A DNA stretch of 64,000 nt from JACVRW01 sp963757815 (lineage in GTDB: Bacteria; Actinomycetota; Thermoleophilia; Solirubrobacterales; Thermoleophilaceae): contig CAVWSN010000027.1 of NCBI GenBank assembly GCA_963757815.1, forward strand, positions 1 to 64,000. The letters are read 5' to 3'. The notes beneath the pieces are model-generated. The model did not search any database. It saw only the letters and a program-made list of their open reading frames with translations, and was not told the DNA's origin. Positions 9,038 through 18,784 of this stretch are shown piece after piece. How positions within the stretch are numbered: the first letter of the stretch is position 1; every line of letters starts with the position of its first letter. A program made the translations under genes and the position numbers.

Positions 9038-10100
9038 TCAGGCAACAAGTGGCTCCAGGAGCGCCCGTTCCGCCTCCGAGAGCCGATCCTTGGCCCCCGC
9101 CGCCTGGTGCCAGTGCGGGTAGATCAGCGGAGGGCGGCTGACTCGCTCGAGACGGTCGAGTTCCTGCGCGCTCAGGTGCACCGAGGCGCACGCGAGGTTG
9201 TCGGCGAGCTGCTCCTCGGTGCGCGCGCCGATCACGACCGAGGTGACGCCTCGGCGCGTCAGCAGCCACGCGAGCGCGACTTGCGCCGCCGAGACGCCGT
9301 GCTCCTCACCTATGTCGACGAGTGCCTCGACGATGTCATAGAGCTGCTCCTGGTCGCGCACCGGCGGCTCGTGCCACCCGAGGACCTGCCGCGCTCCCGC
9401 GGGGCCCTCTTGGCCGCGGCGGAACTTGCCCGAAAGCAGGCCACCGGCGAGCGGACTCCAGATGAGAACGCCCGAGACCCTGGTCGATCGCGGCCGGCAG
9501 CAGCTCGTACTCCGCGTCGCGCGTCTGCAGCGAGTAGTGGATCTGCGAGCTGACGTATCGCTGGTAGCCGAGCCGGTCGGCAGTGCCGAGCGATTTTGCG
9601 GTCTGCCAGCCGGCGAAGTTGGAACACCCGAGGTAGCGGACCTTGCCGGACCGCACCAGCGCGTCGAGCGCCTCGAGGGTCTCCTCGACGGGCGTGACGC
9701 CGTCCCACTCGTGCGCGTAGTAGAGATCGATGTGGTCAGTCCGCAGGCGCCGCAGGCTGGCCTCGCACGAGGCGATCAGGTGGTGCCGCGAGAGGCCGGC
9801 GTCGTTCGGTCCCGAACCGGTCGGGAACCGCGCCTTGGTTGAGACGAGGATGCGGTCGCGTCGGCCGGCGAGCGCTTCGCCGAGGATCTCCTCGGCCAGG
9901 CCATCGGAGTAGACGTCGGCGGTGTCGACGAGGTTGACGCCGGCGTCGACGACCTGGTCGATCTGACGCGTGGCGAGCTTGACGTCGGTCGTGCCGACGT
10001 TTGCGAACATGCCGCGCCCTCCGAAGGTCATCGTTCCGAGCGTGAGGGCGGAGACGCGCAGCCCCGAGCGGCCGAGTTGGCGATATTCCATATCGATCAT
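9038..10100 (-). CDS. Aldo/keto reductase (one frameshift)
   Basis: NADPH-dependent oxidoreductase of the AKR superfamily with a TIM-barrel fold, about 353 residues. The catalytic tetrad is visible: Asp and Tyr in VDTADVYSDG, Lys in ILVSTKARF, His in YYAHEWDG. One extra base in a CCC/GGG run near 9477 disrupts the frame after IDQGLG; the protein continues as VLIWSPLAGGLLSGKFRRG. The ATG at 10100 overlaps the SDR stop (ATGA), so it is translationally coupled to the SDR and ends the FAD oxidase, nitrilase, SDR operon. Substrate unknown. Confidence 0.85.
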
Positions 10101-11062
10101 TGCTTCCTCCCGAGCAGGTCCAACGACACATCCCACAGGCGCACAGCGTCGTCGGGGTCGAGCGCGTAGGGCGCGACGCCGAACCCCCGGGGCGCCGACG
10201 AGAAGTCAGGGCCGACGACCGGCGCCTCGTTGCAGTCGGCGAAGTAGCGGCCGCCGATCCCCTCCAGCTCCGGTGAGGTCGCGACGAGCACGCTCGTGGC
10301 GGCGCCCTGCTGGGGCGTCTTGATCTCGTAGCCGCCCTTGGCGAGCGCCTCGGCCAGGGCGGCAGGGTCGAGGTGACGCGCCAGGCCACTTTCGACCGCG
10401 CCGGGGTGGACGGCGTTGGCGGTGATGCCGTCGTCGTGCCAGCGGCGCGTGGCCTCGACCGCGAACAGGGAATTGGCGGTCTTGGACTGCCCGTAGGCCA
10501 GCATCGCGTCGTACGGGCGCGAGACGAAGTTCAGGTCCTCGAAGTCCAGTGGGGCGCGCAGGTGCGCCTCGGAGCTGACCGCGACGACCCGCGCGGCGCC
10601 GGCGGCGGCCAGCGCGTCGTGCAAGCCGAGCGCGAGCGCGAAGTGGCCGAGGTGGTTGGTCGCGAACTGCAGCTCCCAGCCCTCCGGGGTCCGCTGCAGA
10701 TCGGTGAGCAGCACGCCGGCGTTGTTGACGAGCAGGTCGAGCGGCCCCTCCCAGCTCGCGACGAAGGCGGCGACCGACGCCTGGTCGGCGAGGTCGAGCC
10801 GCCCGACGTGCACGGCTGTGTTGTAGGTCGTGATTGCGATGTTGGCGGCGATCTGGTCGCCGGCGGCGGTGTCGCGCACGGCGAGGGTGACGTCGGCACC
10901 AGCGCTCGCCAGCGCCCGTGCCGTCTCGATCCCGATGCCCGACGAGGCGCCGGTCACGATCGCGCGCCTGCCCGAGAGGTCGATGCCCTCGATCACCTCG
11001 GCGGCGGTCGAGTCGAATCCGAAGTCAGTGGTGATAGGTGAGGTAGTGCTCGTGCTGGTCAT
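10097..11062 (-). CDS. Short-chain dehydrogenase, retinol dehydrogenase-like
   Basis: 321-residue SDR. The NADP-binding TGASSGIG is near residue 38, NNAGVLL near 110 and the catalytic Tyr-Lys pair in YGQSKTA near 185. The length and the block RVVAVSSEAHLRAPLDFEDLNF match the RDH11/13-like subgroup. The annotated start lies inside the 3' end of the nitrilase-like gene (38 bp overlap); a later start is possible but the N-terminal 30 residues are typical. It oxidises or reduces an alcohol or carbonyl; with the next gene it could give two reductive steps. Confidence 0.88.
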   Translation of the reverse strand: MTSTSTTSPITTDFGFDSTAAEVIEGIDLSGRRAIVTGASSGIGIETARALASAGADVTLAVRDTAAGDQIAANIAITTYNTAVHVGRLDLADQASVAAFVASWEGPLDLLVNNAGVLLTDLQRTPEGWELQFATNHLGHFALALGLHDALAAAGAARVVAVSSEAHLRAPLDFEDLNFVSRPYDAMLAYGQSKTANSLFAVEATRRWHDDGITANAVHPGAVESGLARHLDPAALAEALAKGGYEIKTPQQGAATSVLVATSPELEGIGGRYFADCNEAPVVGPDFSSAPRGFGVAPYALDPDDAVRLWDVSLDLLGRKQ

Positions 11063-13080
11063 GCTCCCTCGCTTTCCGTGCTTGGCGCTGTTCGAGCGCT
11101 GATCGCAGCACTCGGCGAACCAACCTTTCGAGACCCGACTCGCCTGGCTGGCTGTCCCGGACCGCGAGAACCTGCGCCTCCAGTGGCGAGTCTCCGGCCG
11201 CGGCCGTGGCCCTTCGAACGGCCTGGGACATCCAGCTGATGCCCTGACTCAGCGCCGCCGACGGCTCCACGATTCCTAGCGCCGCCCGCCATGGCGCCCG
11301 TGCGTCGGCGTCGGCGAGTGCGGCCTCGACGCGATCGGGCGCGCACGCGAGCGCCTCTGCCACCGCCTCTGCCCAGGAAGTCAGGATGGTCAGTTCGTCG
11401 CCTTCGAGCGCGCACTGGGATGGCGATCCGGACCGGGAGCTGGGCCCCAGCCCGGAGCCGGCACTCGCGGCCCGGACCTGGTAAACGCTCATGTCGAAGA
11501 CTTCGCTCGCGTTGTCGACGGGCAGGCGGCCATCCGTCGTGCGCCGGGTCGCCCGATCGGTGCTCGTGGAGATGAGGACGCCCTGGGCGCCGGCTTCGAG
11601 CGGGATCTCGCGGATCCCCCGGCCGGGGTCCTTCCACAGCGCGACCACAGCCGAGGAGCCCCGGCCCTGTGGTCGGGAGCGCCGCGCCATGCCGAAGGAA
11701 GTCAACGTCAGGACGGCCGAGCCCGGGTCGTCGGCCAATACGCTGGCGTAGCGTGCCGTCCAGCGCGACCGGAGCTGCGGGCCGTCGAGCAGGGGAGTGA
11801 TGACGATCGTCGGACCGACGGAGCGCAGCACCTCCGCCACGTCATCGATCTGGGCGAGGTCCTCGCATACCAGCGCCACAAGCATGGCCCCGCCCGCCTC
11901 CACGAAGTGGACCGACCGGCGAGGAACCTCCATCGCTTCCCACCATCGGATGTGGGGGTGCAGCGCCCCACCGAGGTGGTACTGGTAGATCTGCTCTTCG
12001 TCGAGCGACCATCGGTGATGCTTGCTCTGCCGGATCTGCACCCACTGCTCGCCGTTCGACACGGCGATGTGGACCCAGTTGCCCGGGAACTTCGCGTGTC
12101 CCTGCACGCGTTGGCGGACCCCGGCGATCAGACCGATCACGCCATGCTCATCCAGGAGCGCCTCGAGCGCTTCGATTTCGCCGTCGTCGACGGCGCTCTC
12201 CGGGAGAACGACGACGTTGACGTGGCCGACCTCTTCCCGGGCGGCGACGAGCATCCGATGCACGAGGCCCAGATCGAGCCCCTCGGAAGGTACGAACTCA
12301 AATAGCCCGAAGGGGTCCCTTCCAAGACTCTGCACCGAGCCGGCGAGCGGCCGGAAGTCTGATTCGCGCACCCGCAGCGGCCAGGGTAGGAGCAGATAGT
12401 TGACCCCCTGGTCATATGGCTGCTCCCCCGGACGCCGGCCACGCACCTTGTGCCAGTGGGTTTCCACACCGGGACCGTGCACGCTCGCGTAGCGGGAGAG
12501 CGAGCGCAACGAGGTTCCGTTCGGGGGCGTGAGGATCTTTGGCAGCACCCGGACGTAGTTCGACGGGATACGCGTCAGGGATCCCGTTCTGGCCAGCAGC
12601 TCTCTGCCACGGGCTCGATAGAGAAAGCCCTCGCCATGGGATGCGTCGAGCGCGACGGCGAGCCCGGCGCAGGCTTCGTCGGCGATCGCGTGGAGGGTGA
12701 GCAACGCTTCGCACAGTCCCCAGTCGTGCGCCTCGGTGATCCTCTCGAGCGGGATCCCGGCTGCCTCGCGGAACGCGTCCCACTCCTGGGCCAGGAGAGC
12801 CGGCAGCGGGTCCGGTCCGATCCTCGGCCCAGGCGCTCCATTGCCGGCCCGCATGGACGACCGCATCCGCCCATCCTGGGATGCGAGCCGGTGGCCAGTC
12901 CACTCCGCCCGGCGGGGAGAGGGCGAAGCGATACGCCTGTGAGCGCTCGAGGATCACGTCGGTCAGCGCGAAGAGGTCCGGTGGCCACTCGAGCAGCTCG
13001 TCGCTGATCGCGCGTCCCGTCATTGCCTCCCATATGGCCGCGGGCGTCAGCTCGTCCGTCGCAACGGCGATCGCGCTCAC
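11025..13080 (-). CDS. Large nitrilase-superfamily-like protein (one frameshift)
   Basis: About 684 residues once a single-base shift near 12830 is repaired. A carbon-nitrogen hydrolase-like domain lies in the middle: Glu in VVVLPES (about residue 294), Lys in QSKHHRWSLDEEQ (about 353) and Cys in LVCEDLA (about 405), the spacing and order of the Glu-Lys-Cys triad. The first 280 residues have no domain I recognise, although LPKILTPPNGTSLRSLSRY looks conserved in style. A roughly 200-residue helical tail follows. The GTG at 13080 starts one base after the FAD oxidase stop. Similar nitrilase modules are known fused to reverse transcriptases in phage defence (DRT type 1), but no RT motif is visible here. 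The function is unassigned. Confidence 0.6.
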
Positions 13081-13081
13081 G

Positions 13082-14449
13082 TCAGTCCCGCGCCGGCCGG
13101 ACGGGGTGGGCGGAGACGATCGCCTCGTCTGGGTCGTACATGGCTTTGACGTCCTCCAAGCGCTGGTAGGAGGCGCGTGGGAGCACGGCGTCCGCGTCGG
13201 CCGGCGTTTCGACGAAGTTGTAGTAGTCGTGGCCGGCGCGCCACACGCTGAGTGCGTCCTTGACGGCTTGCACGTGCTCGCGCACCGCATCGCCCAATTC
13301 AGCGGTCGGCGTAATGCCGACGGCGTACATCAGGTAGCTGGCGTCGATGCTTGTCTGGGCTCCGCCGTCGGCGGCGTCACGCCCGAGCGCGCCGCCCAGG
13401 TGCCGGAGCTCGACGCTCAGCAGTGGCGTGTCGGCGTCGGGGCCGACGAGGGCCAACAGCGCATCGATCGCGCCAGCCGGCGCGTCGGCGAGGAGTACGC
13501 CGTCGCCCTCGGCGGCCACCGGCTGCTCGGGGTCCATGTGGAGTTGCCCCAGTGCCGGGGCCTGCATGGTCGCGAAGGTGTCGAGCTCGGGGCCGAGCTC
13601 TCGCAGTGGGTGCATGAGCTCGGCGCCCGCGAGCGACTCCCCAAGATAGGCGGCCTCTACGAGCGCGAAAGCCCGCCCGCGGAGGGCCTGGGGCGCCTGT
13701 GGAAGGGGCGGGACCCTCAGGATGCGGCCAACCGAGGTGAGCTCGTCCGGCACCGCATCGGTCCACTCGCGCCACGCGTGCAGCACTTCCGAGCTGCGCT
13801 CAATCGGGAAGAAGAGAGCCCCGGCATACAGCTCGCGGGCCGGGAAGAGCATCATCTCCAGCGCCGTCACCACACCCACGCTGCCGCCGCCTCCTCTGAG
13901 GGCCCAGAACAGGTCCGACTCGTGGTCCGCGTCGGCGCGCGCCAAGCGACCGTCCGGGGTCACGATCTCGACGGCGGTCACGCTGTTGGCCGCGAGCCCG
14001 TAGCGGCGCGCGAGCCAGCCGATCCCGCCGCCGAGCGTGTAGCCCGTTACGCCCACGTTCGGCGAGCTGCCCGCGAGCCCGGCCAGGCCATGCTCGCCTG
14101 CAGGGACGGTCACGTCCTGCCATAGGGCGCCCGCCTCGGCGCGTGCCGTGCGCGTGGCCGGATAGATGTCCACCCTCCGCATCCTCGAGGTCTTGAGCAA
14201 CATCGTGCCCTCGAGCCGCTCGAGCGCCATGGCGCCGTGCCCCGTCCCCTGCGGTGCGATACGCATTCCCTGGGAGCGGGCAAACCGCGCCGCCCGCACC
14301 ACGTCGGCGGCAGACCTGGCCACCACGACGGCCGAGGGCCGCTGGTCCGCGGCGAGGTTCCATGCCTGGCGCGCTTCGTCGTAGCGGGAGTCGCCCGGGA
14401 CGAGGACATCACCGGCGATCGTGGAGGGCAGCGCTTCCGAGGTTCGCAT
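13082..14449 (-). CDS. FAD-binding oxidoreductase, berberine-bridge-enzyme-like
   Basis: 455-residue FAD-linked oxidase (FAD_binding_4 then BBE domain). The PAAVVVAR-type start, GTGHGAM near residue 72 (His that usually carries covalent FAD) and VGVTGYTLGGGIGWLARRYG near 140 are characteristic. The position of the second covalent Cys reads Ser (AGSSPNVGV), so a single covalent link is expected. The C-terminal YYNFVETP motif is the BBE signature. First gene of a four-gene minus-strand operon. It probably oxidises an alcohol, sugar or amine with O2; the substrate is unknown. Confidence 0.88.
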   Translation of the reverse strand: MRTSEALPSTIAGDVLVPGDSRYDEARQAWNLAADQRPSAVVVARSAADVVRAARFARSQGMRIAPQGTGHGAMALERLEGTMLLKTSRMRRVDIYPATRTARAEAGALWQDVTVPAGEHGLAGLAGSSPNVGVTGYTLGGGIGWLARRYGLAANSVTAVEIVTPDGRLARADADHESDLFWALRGGGGSVGVVTALEMMLFPARELYAGALFFPIERSSEVLHAWREWTDAVPDELTSVGRILRVPPLPQAPQALRGRAFALVEAAYLGESLAGAELMHPLRELGPELDTFATMQAPALGQLHMDPEQPVAAEGDGVLLADAPAGAIDALLALVGPDADTPLLSVELRHLGGALGRDAADGGAQTSIDASYLMYAVGITPTAELGDAVREHVQAVKDALSVWRAGHDYYNFVETPADADAVLPRASYQRLEDVKAMYDPDEAIVSAHPVRPARD

Positions 14450-14572
14450 GAGCGCGATCGTGGCAGCGACCAGCGGCGCTCGAATCAGGTGAACGCGTAG
14501 TTCGAGACCGACAAGCTCGTAGTCGGCGGCCGTGCCGACGAGGGCCGCGAGGGCGGTATCTTCGCTGCTGCC

Positions 14573-17378
14573 ATGGTCACCGAGGGGCCGGGAGAGGTAT
14601 TGCTCGGCCGGCGCAGCGAGTGCGAGGTGCTGGACGGACTGCTCGAGGCGGTGCGCGGCGGGCAGAGCGGCGTGCTGGTGGTGCGTGGGGAGCCTGGAGT
14701 CGGCAAGACGGCGCTGTTGGATTACGCGACTGGGGGCGGCGTCGGGGTTCCGCGTCGCGCGCGCTAGCGGCGTCGAGTGGGAAATGGAGCTCCCCTACGC
14801 GGGCGTTCAGCAGCTGTGCGCGCCGATGCTGGCTCAGGTGGAGCTGCTGCCCGGTCCCCAGCGCGATGCGCTTGGTGTGGCGTTCGGGCTGAGTGCGGGC
14901 GACACGCCCGATCGGTTCCTGGTCGGGCTGGCGCTCCTGAGCCTGTTGTCGGAGGTGGCCGAGGAGGAGCCGCTGCTCTGTGTCGTCGACGATGCAGCAG
15001 TGGCTTGATCGCGCTTCGGCGCAGGCGCTCGCCGTTTGCTGCGCGGCGGCTGTTGGCGGAGCCGGTCGCGCTGGTGTTCGCGGCCCGCGAGCCGAGCGAA
15101 GAGCTGAAAGGACTGCCGGAGCTGGTTGTCCACGGGCTGGGCGATGGTGATGCCCGGGCGTTGCTGGGCTCGGTGCTGCAGGGTCCTTTGGATGAGAGGG
15201 TGCAAGAGCGGCTCGTGGCTGAGACACACGGGAATCCGCTGGCGTTGCTGGAGTTGCCGCGCGCGTTGACGCCCGCGGAGCTGGCGGGCGGGTTCGGTCT
15301 GCCGATCGCGCCGGCCCTGTCGGGCCGGATCGAGGAGAGCTTTCGGCGGCGGCTGACGGGTCTCCCCCCGGACACACGGCGGTTGTTGCTGGTCGCCGCG
15401 GCGGAGCCTCTCGGCGAGCCGGTGCTGGTGTGGCGGGCGGCCGAGCGGCTCGGGATCGGTGGCTGGGCGGTGGAAGCCGCCGAGGACGAGGGCCTGCTGG
15501 AGGTCGGCGCCGAGGTGATCTTTCGGCATCCGCTGGTGCGCTCGGCGGTGTATCGGGCGGCGTCGGCCCACGAGAGGCGGGCCGCACATCGCGCCCTGGC
15601 GGAGGCAACCGATCCTGAGGCCGATCCAGATCGCCGCGCCTGGCACCGCGCGCAGGGGACACCGGGGCCGGACGAGGACGTGGCCTGCGAGCTGGAGCGC
15701 TCGGCGGATCGCGCGCAGGCACGTGGGGGCTTGGCGGCGGCCGCCGCGTTCTTGGAACGAGCGGCGGCGCTGACCCTCGAACCGGCGCGGCGCTCGGAGC
15801 GCGCGCTGGCCGCGGCGCAGACCCAGCACCAGGCCGGCGCGCTCGATGCGGCGCTCGGACTCGTGGCAAGCGCGGAGTCGGGGCCGCTCGACGAGCTCCA
15901 GCTCATCCAGGTCGACGTGCTTCGCGCGCAGATCGCGTTCGCGGCGAGTCGCGGAAACGACGCTCCGCCGCTGCTGCTCAAGGCCGCCAAGCGGCTCGAG
16001 CCGCTCGACCTGAGGCTGGCGCGCGAGATCTACCTGGATGCGCTGGCCGCGGCGGTGTTCGCCGGCCGCTTGGCCAGCGGGGGCGGGTTGCTGGAGGTCG
16101 CCGAGGCCGTGCGTGCGGCGCAGCCGCCTCCCCAGCCTCCGCGCGCCCCCGATCTTCTCCTCGATGGGCTGGCAATGCTGGTCACCGAGGGCCACCACGC
16201 GGGCGCGCCGCTGTTGAGGCGGGCGCTGAGCGCCTTCCGTGCCGAGGAGATCTCCAGGGAGGAAGGCCTTCGCTGGCTCTGGGTCGCGTGCCAGGCCGCC
16301 GGCCTCCTGTGGGACCACGAGAGCTGGGACGTCCTCTCCGCCCGCCTTGTGCGGCTCGCTCGCGATGCCGGAGCACTGAGCGTTCTCCCAATCGGTCTCA
16401 GCACGCGCGCCGGGGTGCACCTCGTGGCGGGGGAGCTGGGCGCGGCCGCTTCGATGGTCGAGGAGGTTCAGGCCGTGACCGAGGTCACCGGAAGCAGCAT
16501 CGCGCCCTACGGCGAGCTGGCGTTTGTCGCATTCCGTGGCCGCGAGGCGGAGGCCTCCGAGCTGATCGAGGCCGCCACGGCGGAGGTGGTGCGACGAGGC
16601 GAGGGAGAGGGACTGACCTTCGTACAGTGGGCGACCGCGGTTCTGGGTAACAGCCTCGGCCGCTATGCCGACGCGCTGGCCGCGGCCCGGCAGGCCGCCG
16701 AGGACTCACACGCGGTGTGGTTCGCCACTTGGGGATTGGTCGAGTTGATCGAGGCGGCCAGCCGGAGCGGGCTGGCCGCGGACGCGGCGGACGCCCTCGA
16801 GCGGCTCTCGGAGACCACTGCCGCCGGCGGGACCGACTGGGCGCTCGGCATCGAGACCCGCTCGCGTGCGCTGCTGAGCACCGGGGCGGCCGCGGAGAGC
16901 TTCTATGTCCAGGCGATCGAGGCGCTCGGGCGCACCCCCCTTCGCCTCGACGTCGCCCGCGCCCATCTGCTCTACGGCGAATGGCTGCGCCGGGAGCGTC
17001 GCCGACTAGGACGCGCGGGAGCACCTGCGCCGTGCCCACGAGCTGTTCACCGCGTTCGGTACGGAGGCTTTCGCCGAGCGCGCGCGGGTCGAGCTCGAGG
17101 CCACCGGCGAGCGCGCCCGCAAGCGGACCCCGGAGACGCGCGACGAGCTGACCCCGCAGGAAGCACAGATCTGTCGCCTCGCGGCAGAGGGCGCAACGAA
17201 TCGGGAGATCGCCGCTCAGCTGTTCATCAGCGCGAGCACGGTCGACTACCACCTGCGCAAGGCGTTCCGCAAGCTTGGGGTCAAATCCCGTACCCAACTC
17301 GCGCGCCATGTGCTCGAAGGGCCGAGCTCGGCCCCGACCGGAGAGATGTCTCTTCAGCCGAACTTGCCGCTCAGGTAG
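14573..17378 (+). CDS. Large ATP-binding LuxR-family (MalT-like) transcriptional regulator, several frameshifts
   Basis: About 930 residues when repaired. Walker A is GEPGVGKTALL near residue 40, then GVEWEMELPYAGVQQL typical of the family's AAA domain, Walker B LLCVVDDA, a long TPR-like region (residues 300-830) and a C-terminal LuxR helix-turn-helix: LTPQEAQICRLAAEG with NREIAAQLFISASTVDYHL. Shifts occur near 14735, two near 15000-15035 and one near 17010; each side keeps perfect family sequence, so errors are likelier than decay. It diverges from the FAD oxidase operon and may control it. The 3' end overlaps PstB by 25 bases, convergently. Confidence 0.8.
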
Positions 17379-18124
17379 GCCTCCGTCCGCTCGTCACGCG
17401 GACGGTTGAAGAGAGTCTCCGTCGGGCCGAACTCGACGAGCTGCCCGGCTATTCCGCCGCCGTCCGCGCCCACCTCAACTGTGAGGAACGCGGTGAAGTC
17501 CGAGACCCGGCCCGCCTGCTGCAGGTTGTGGGTCACGATCACGATCGTGACCTCCGGCGTGAGCTCGTGCATCAGGTCCTCGATGCGCGCGGTGCTGATC
17601 GGGTCCAGCGAAGATGCCGGCTCGTCCATGAGGAGCACGTCCGGGTCGACGGCGAGGCAGCGGGCGATCACGAGGCGCTGCTGCTGGCCGCCGGAGAGCC
17701 CGAAGGCGTTGCTTGCCAGCCGGTCGCGAACCTCGTCCCAGAGCGCCGCGCGCCGGAGGGCGCGTTCGACCATCTCGTCCATGTCGCCGTCGAAGCCGAG
17801 CACCCGCGGGCCAAAGGCGACGTTGTCGTAGACCGACTTGGGGAACGGGTTGGGCCTCTGGAACACCATCCCGATGCGCTTGCGCACCTCGACTGCGTCC
17901 ACCCCGGGGGCGTAGAGATCCGTGCCGCGGTACAGCACGCTGCCGTCGACGCGCGCACTGGGGACGAGGTCGTTCATCCGGTTCATGCACCGGATCAACG
18001 AGCTCTTGCCGGAGCCCGAAGGACCGATCAGCGCGACGATCTCGCCCGCGGGAACCGGGAACCCGACATCGCGCACCGCCGGCACGCCGGAGTAGCTGAC
18101 GGTCACGCCGGCGAACTCGCCCAA
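17354..18124 (-). CDS. pstB: Phosphate ABC transporter ATP-binding protein PstB
   Basis: 256 residues. Walker A GPSGSGKSS near 36, the PstB-specific MNRMNDLVP insert, Q-loop VFQRPNPFPKSVYDN, signature LSGGQQQR near 145 and Walker B LLMDEPASSLDP with the switch THN. Normally it powers PstSCA phosphate import. No pstS, pstC, pstA or phoU is nearby in the window, so it is either an orphan copy or a distant part of the system. The start at 18124 could be extended; the 216 bases upstream show nothing convincing. Confidence 0.9.
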   Translation of the reverse strand: MGEFAGVTVSYSGVPAVRDVGFPVPAGEIVALIGPSGSGKSSLIRCMNRMNDLVPSARVDGSVLYRGTDLYAPGVDAVEVRKRIGMVFQRPNPFPKSVYDNVAFGPRVLGFDGDMDEMVERALRRAALWDEVRDRLASNAFGLSGGQQQRLVIARCLAVDPDVLLMDEPASSLDPISTARIEDLMHELTPEVTIVIVTHNLQQAGRVSDFTAFLTVEVGADGGGIAGQLVEFGPTETLFNRPRDERTEAYLSGKFG

Positions 18125-18340
18125 CGGGTCCTCACCGGGATTCGGCCACCAGGCCGCTCGCTCGGGGACTGCGAGCTCGGGACTCCTCGGCCATTGGCTG
18201 CACCGCCTCCTCGTGAGCCAAGGCCTCGTCGGTGCAGTCCCTGATCAGAGCTTCCTCGCACGCGGCCCTGACCCGAGCCTCGTCCTCTTGCGAAACCTGG
18301 GTCACACACCGAAGCCTCGATCAACCGGGCTGCGGCCAGG
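18125..18340. other. Non-coding gap between pstB and the SnoaL gene
   Basis: 216 bases without a convincing open reading frame, repeat or hairpin. It should hold the pstB promoter, but I cannot point to a clear -10/-35 pair. Confidence 0.4.
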
Positions 18341-18784
18341 CTACGAACTTGTGAAGCCGGCGCCGGCCCGTTCCAGGACGGCGCTCTCGCCCGTCTCCCA
18401 CCGCGTGTCGAGGGTCAGCGCGACAATCCGCCAGCGTCCCTCGAGACGACGGAGCACGAAGCGGTACGTGCCGCCGACCACCCAAGGGCTGCCGGGGTCG
18501 CCCTCGAGCACGTGCGTCCCGATGACGTGGGCGGCTGCGCGGGCCTCGTCACCATCGATCGTCACGACCGGCGGCCCGAGCAGATGCTGGTGCGCATCGA
18601 GCCCGGTGAGCACTCCCCTCCACTCGGCGACGAGGGCCGGACCGGAGATCTCGTCGGGCTCGCCTCCGAACAGCGATGTGTAGTCGCGGCGAACCGTCTC
18701 GCCGAGGTAGGAGGTGACGCCCTCCCAGTCGTGGTCGTCGAGCGCGAGGACGAAACGGGCAATCGTGTCCGTGACCTGGTTCAT
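18341..18784 (-). CDS. SnoaL/NTF2-like fold protein
   Basis: 147 residues with the cone-shaped alpha+beta barrel pattern of the SnoaL_4 group: an N-terminal helix (TIARFVLALDDHDWEGVTSYL), then strands ending in RRLEGRWRIVALTLDTRW. Members are small hydrolases, isomerases or ligand binders. The ATG overlaps the hydrolase stop (ATGA), so the two are one operon. No active-site claim can be made beyond the fold; a role in finishing the hydrolase reaction is a guess. Confidence 0.8.
   Translation of the reverse strand: MNQVTDTIARFVLALDDHDWEGVTSYLGETVRRDYTSLFGGEPDEISGPALVAEWRGVLTGLDAHQHLLGPPVVTIDGDEARAAAHVIGTHVLEGDPGSPWVVGGTYRFVLRRLEGRWRIVALTLDTRWETGESAVLERAGAGFTSS

Noticed and set aside
11025..13080. 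Reverse transcriptase (DRT1-like) assignment for the nitrilase-like gene
   Set aside because: No YxDD-type motif or RT blocks are visible; only the nitrilase-like triad is.
12881..14125. 414-residue plus-strand open frame opposite the FAD oxidase
   Set aside because: Shadow of a high-GC gene; the minus strand encodes a full FAD-linked oxidase.
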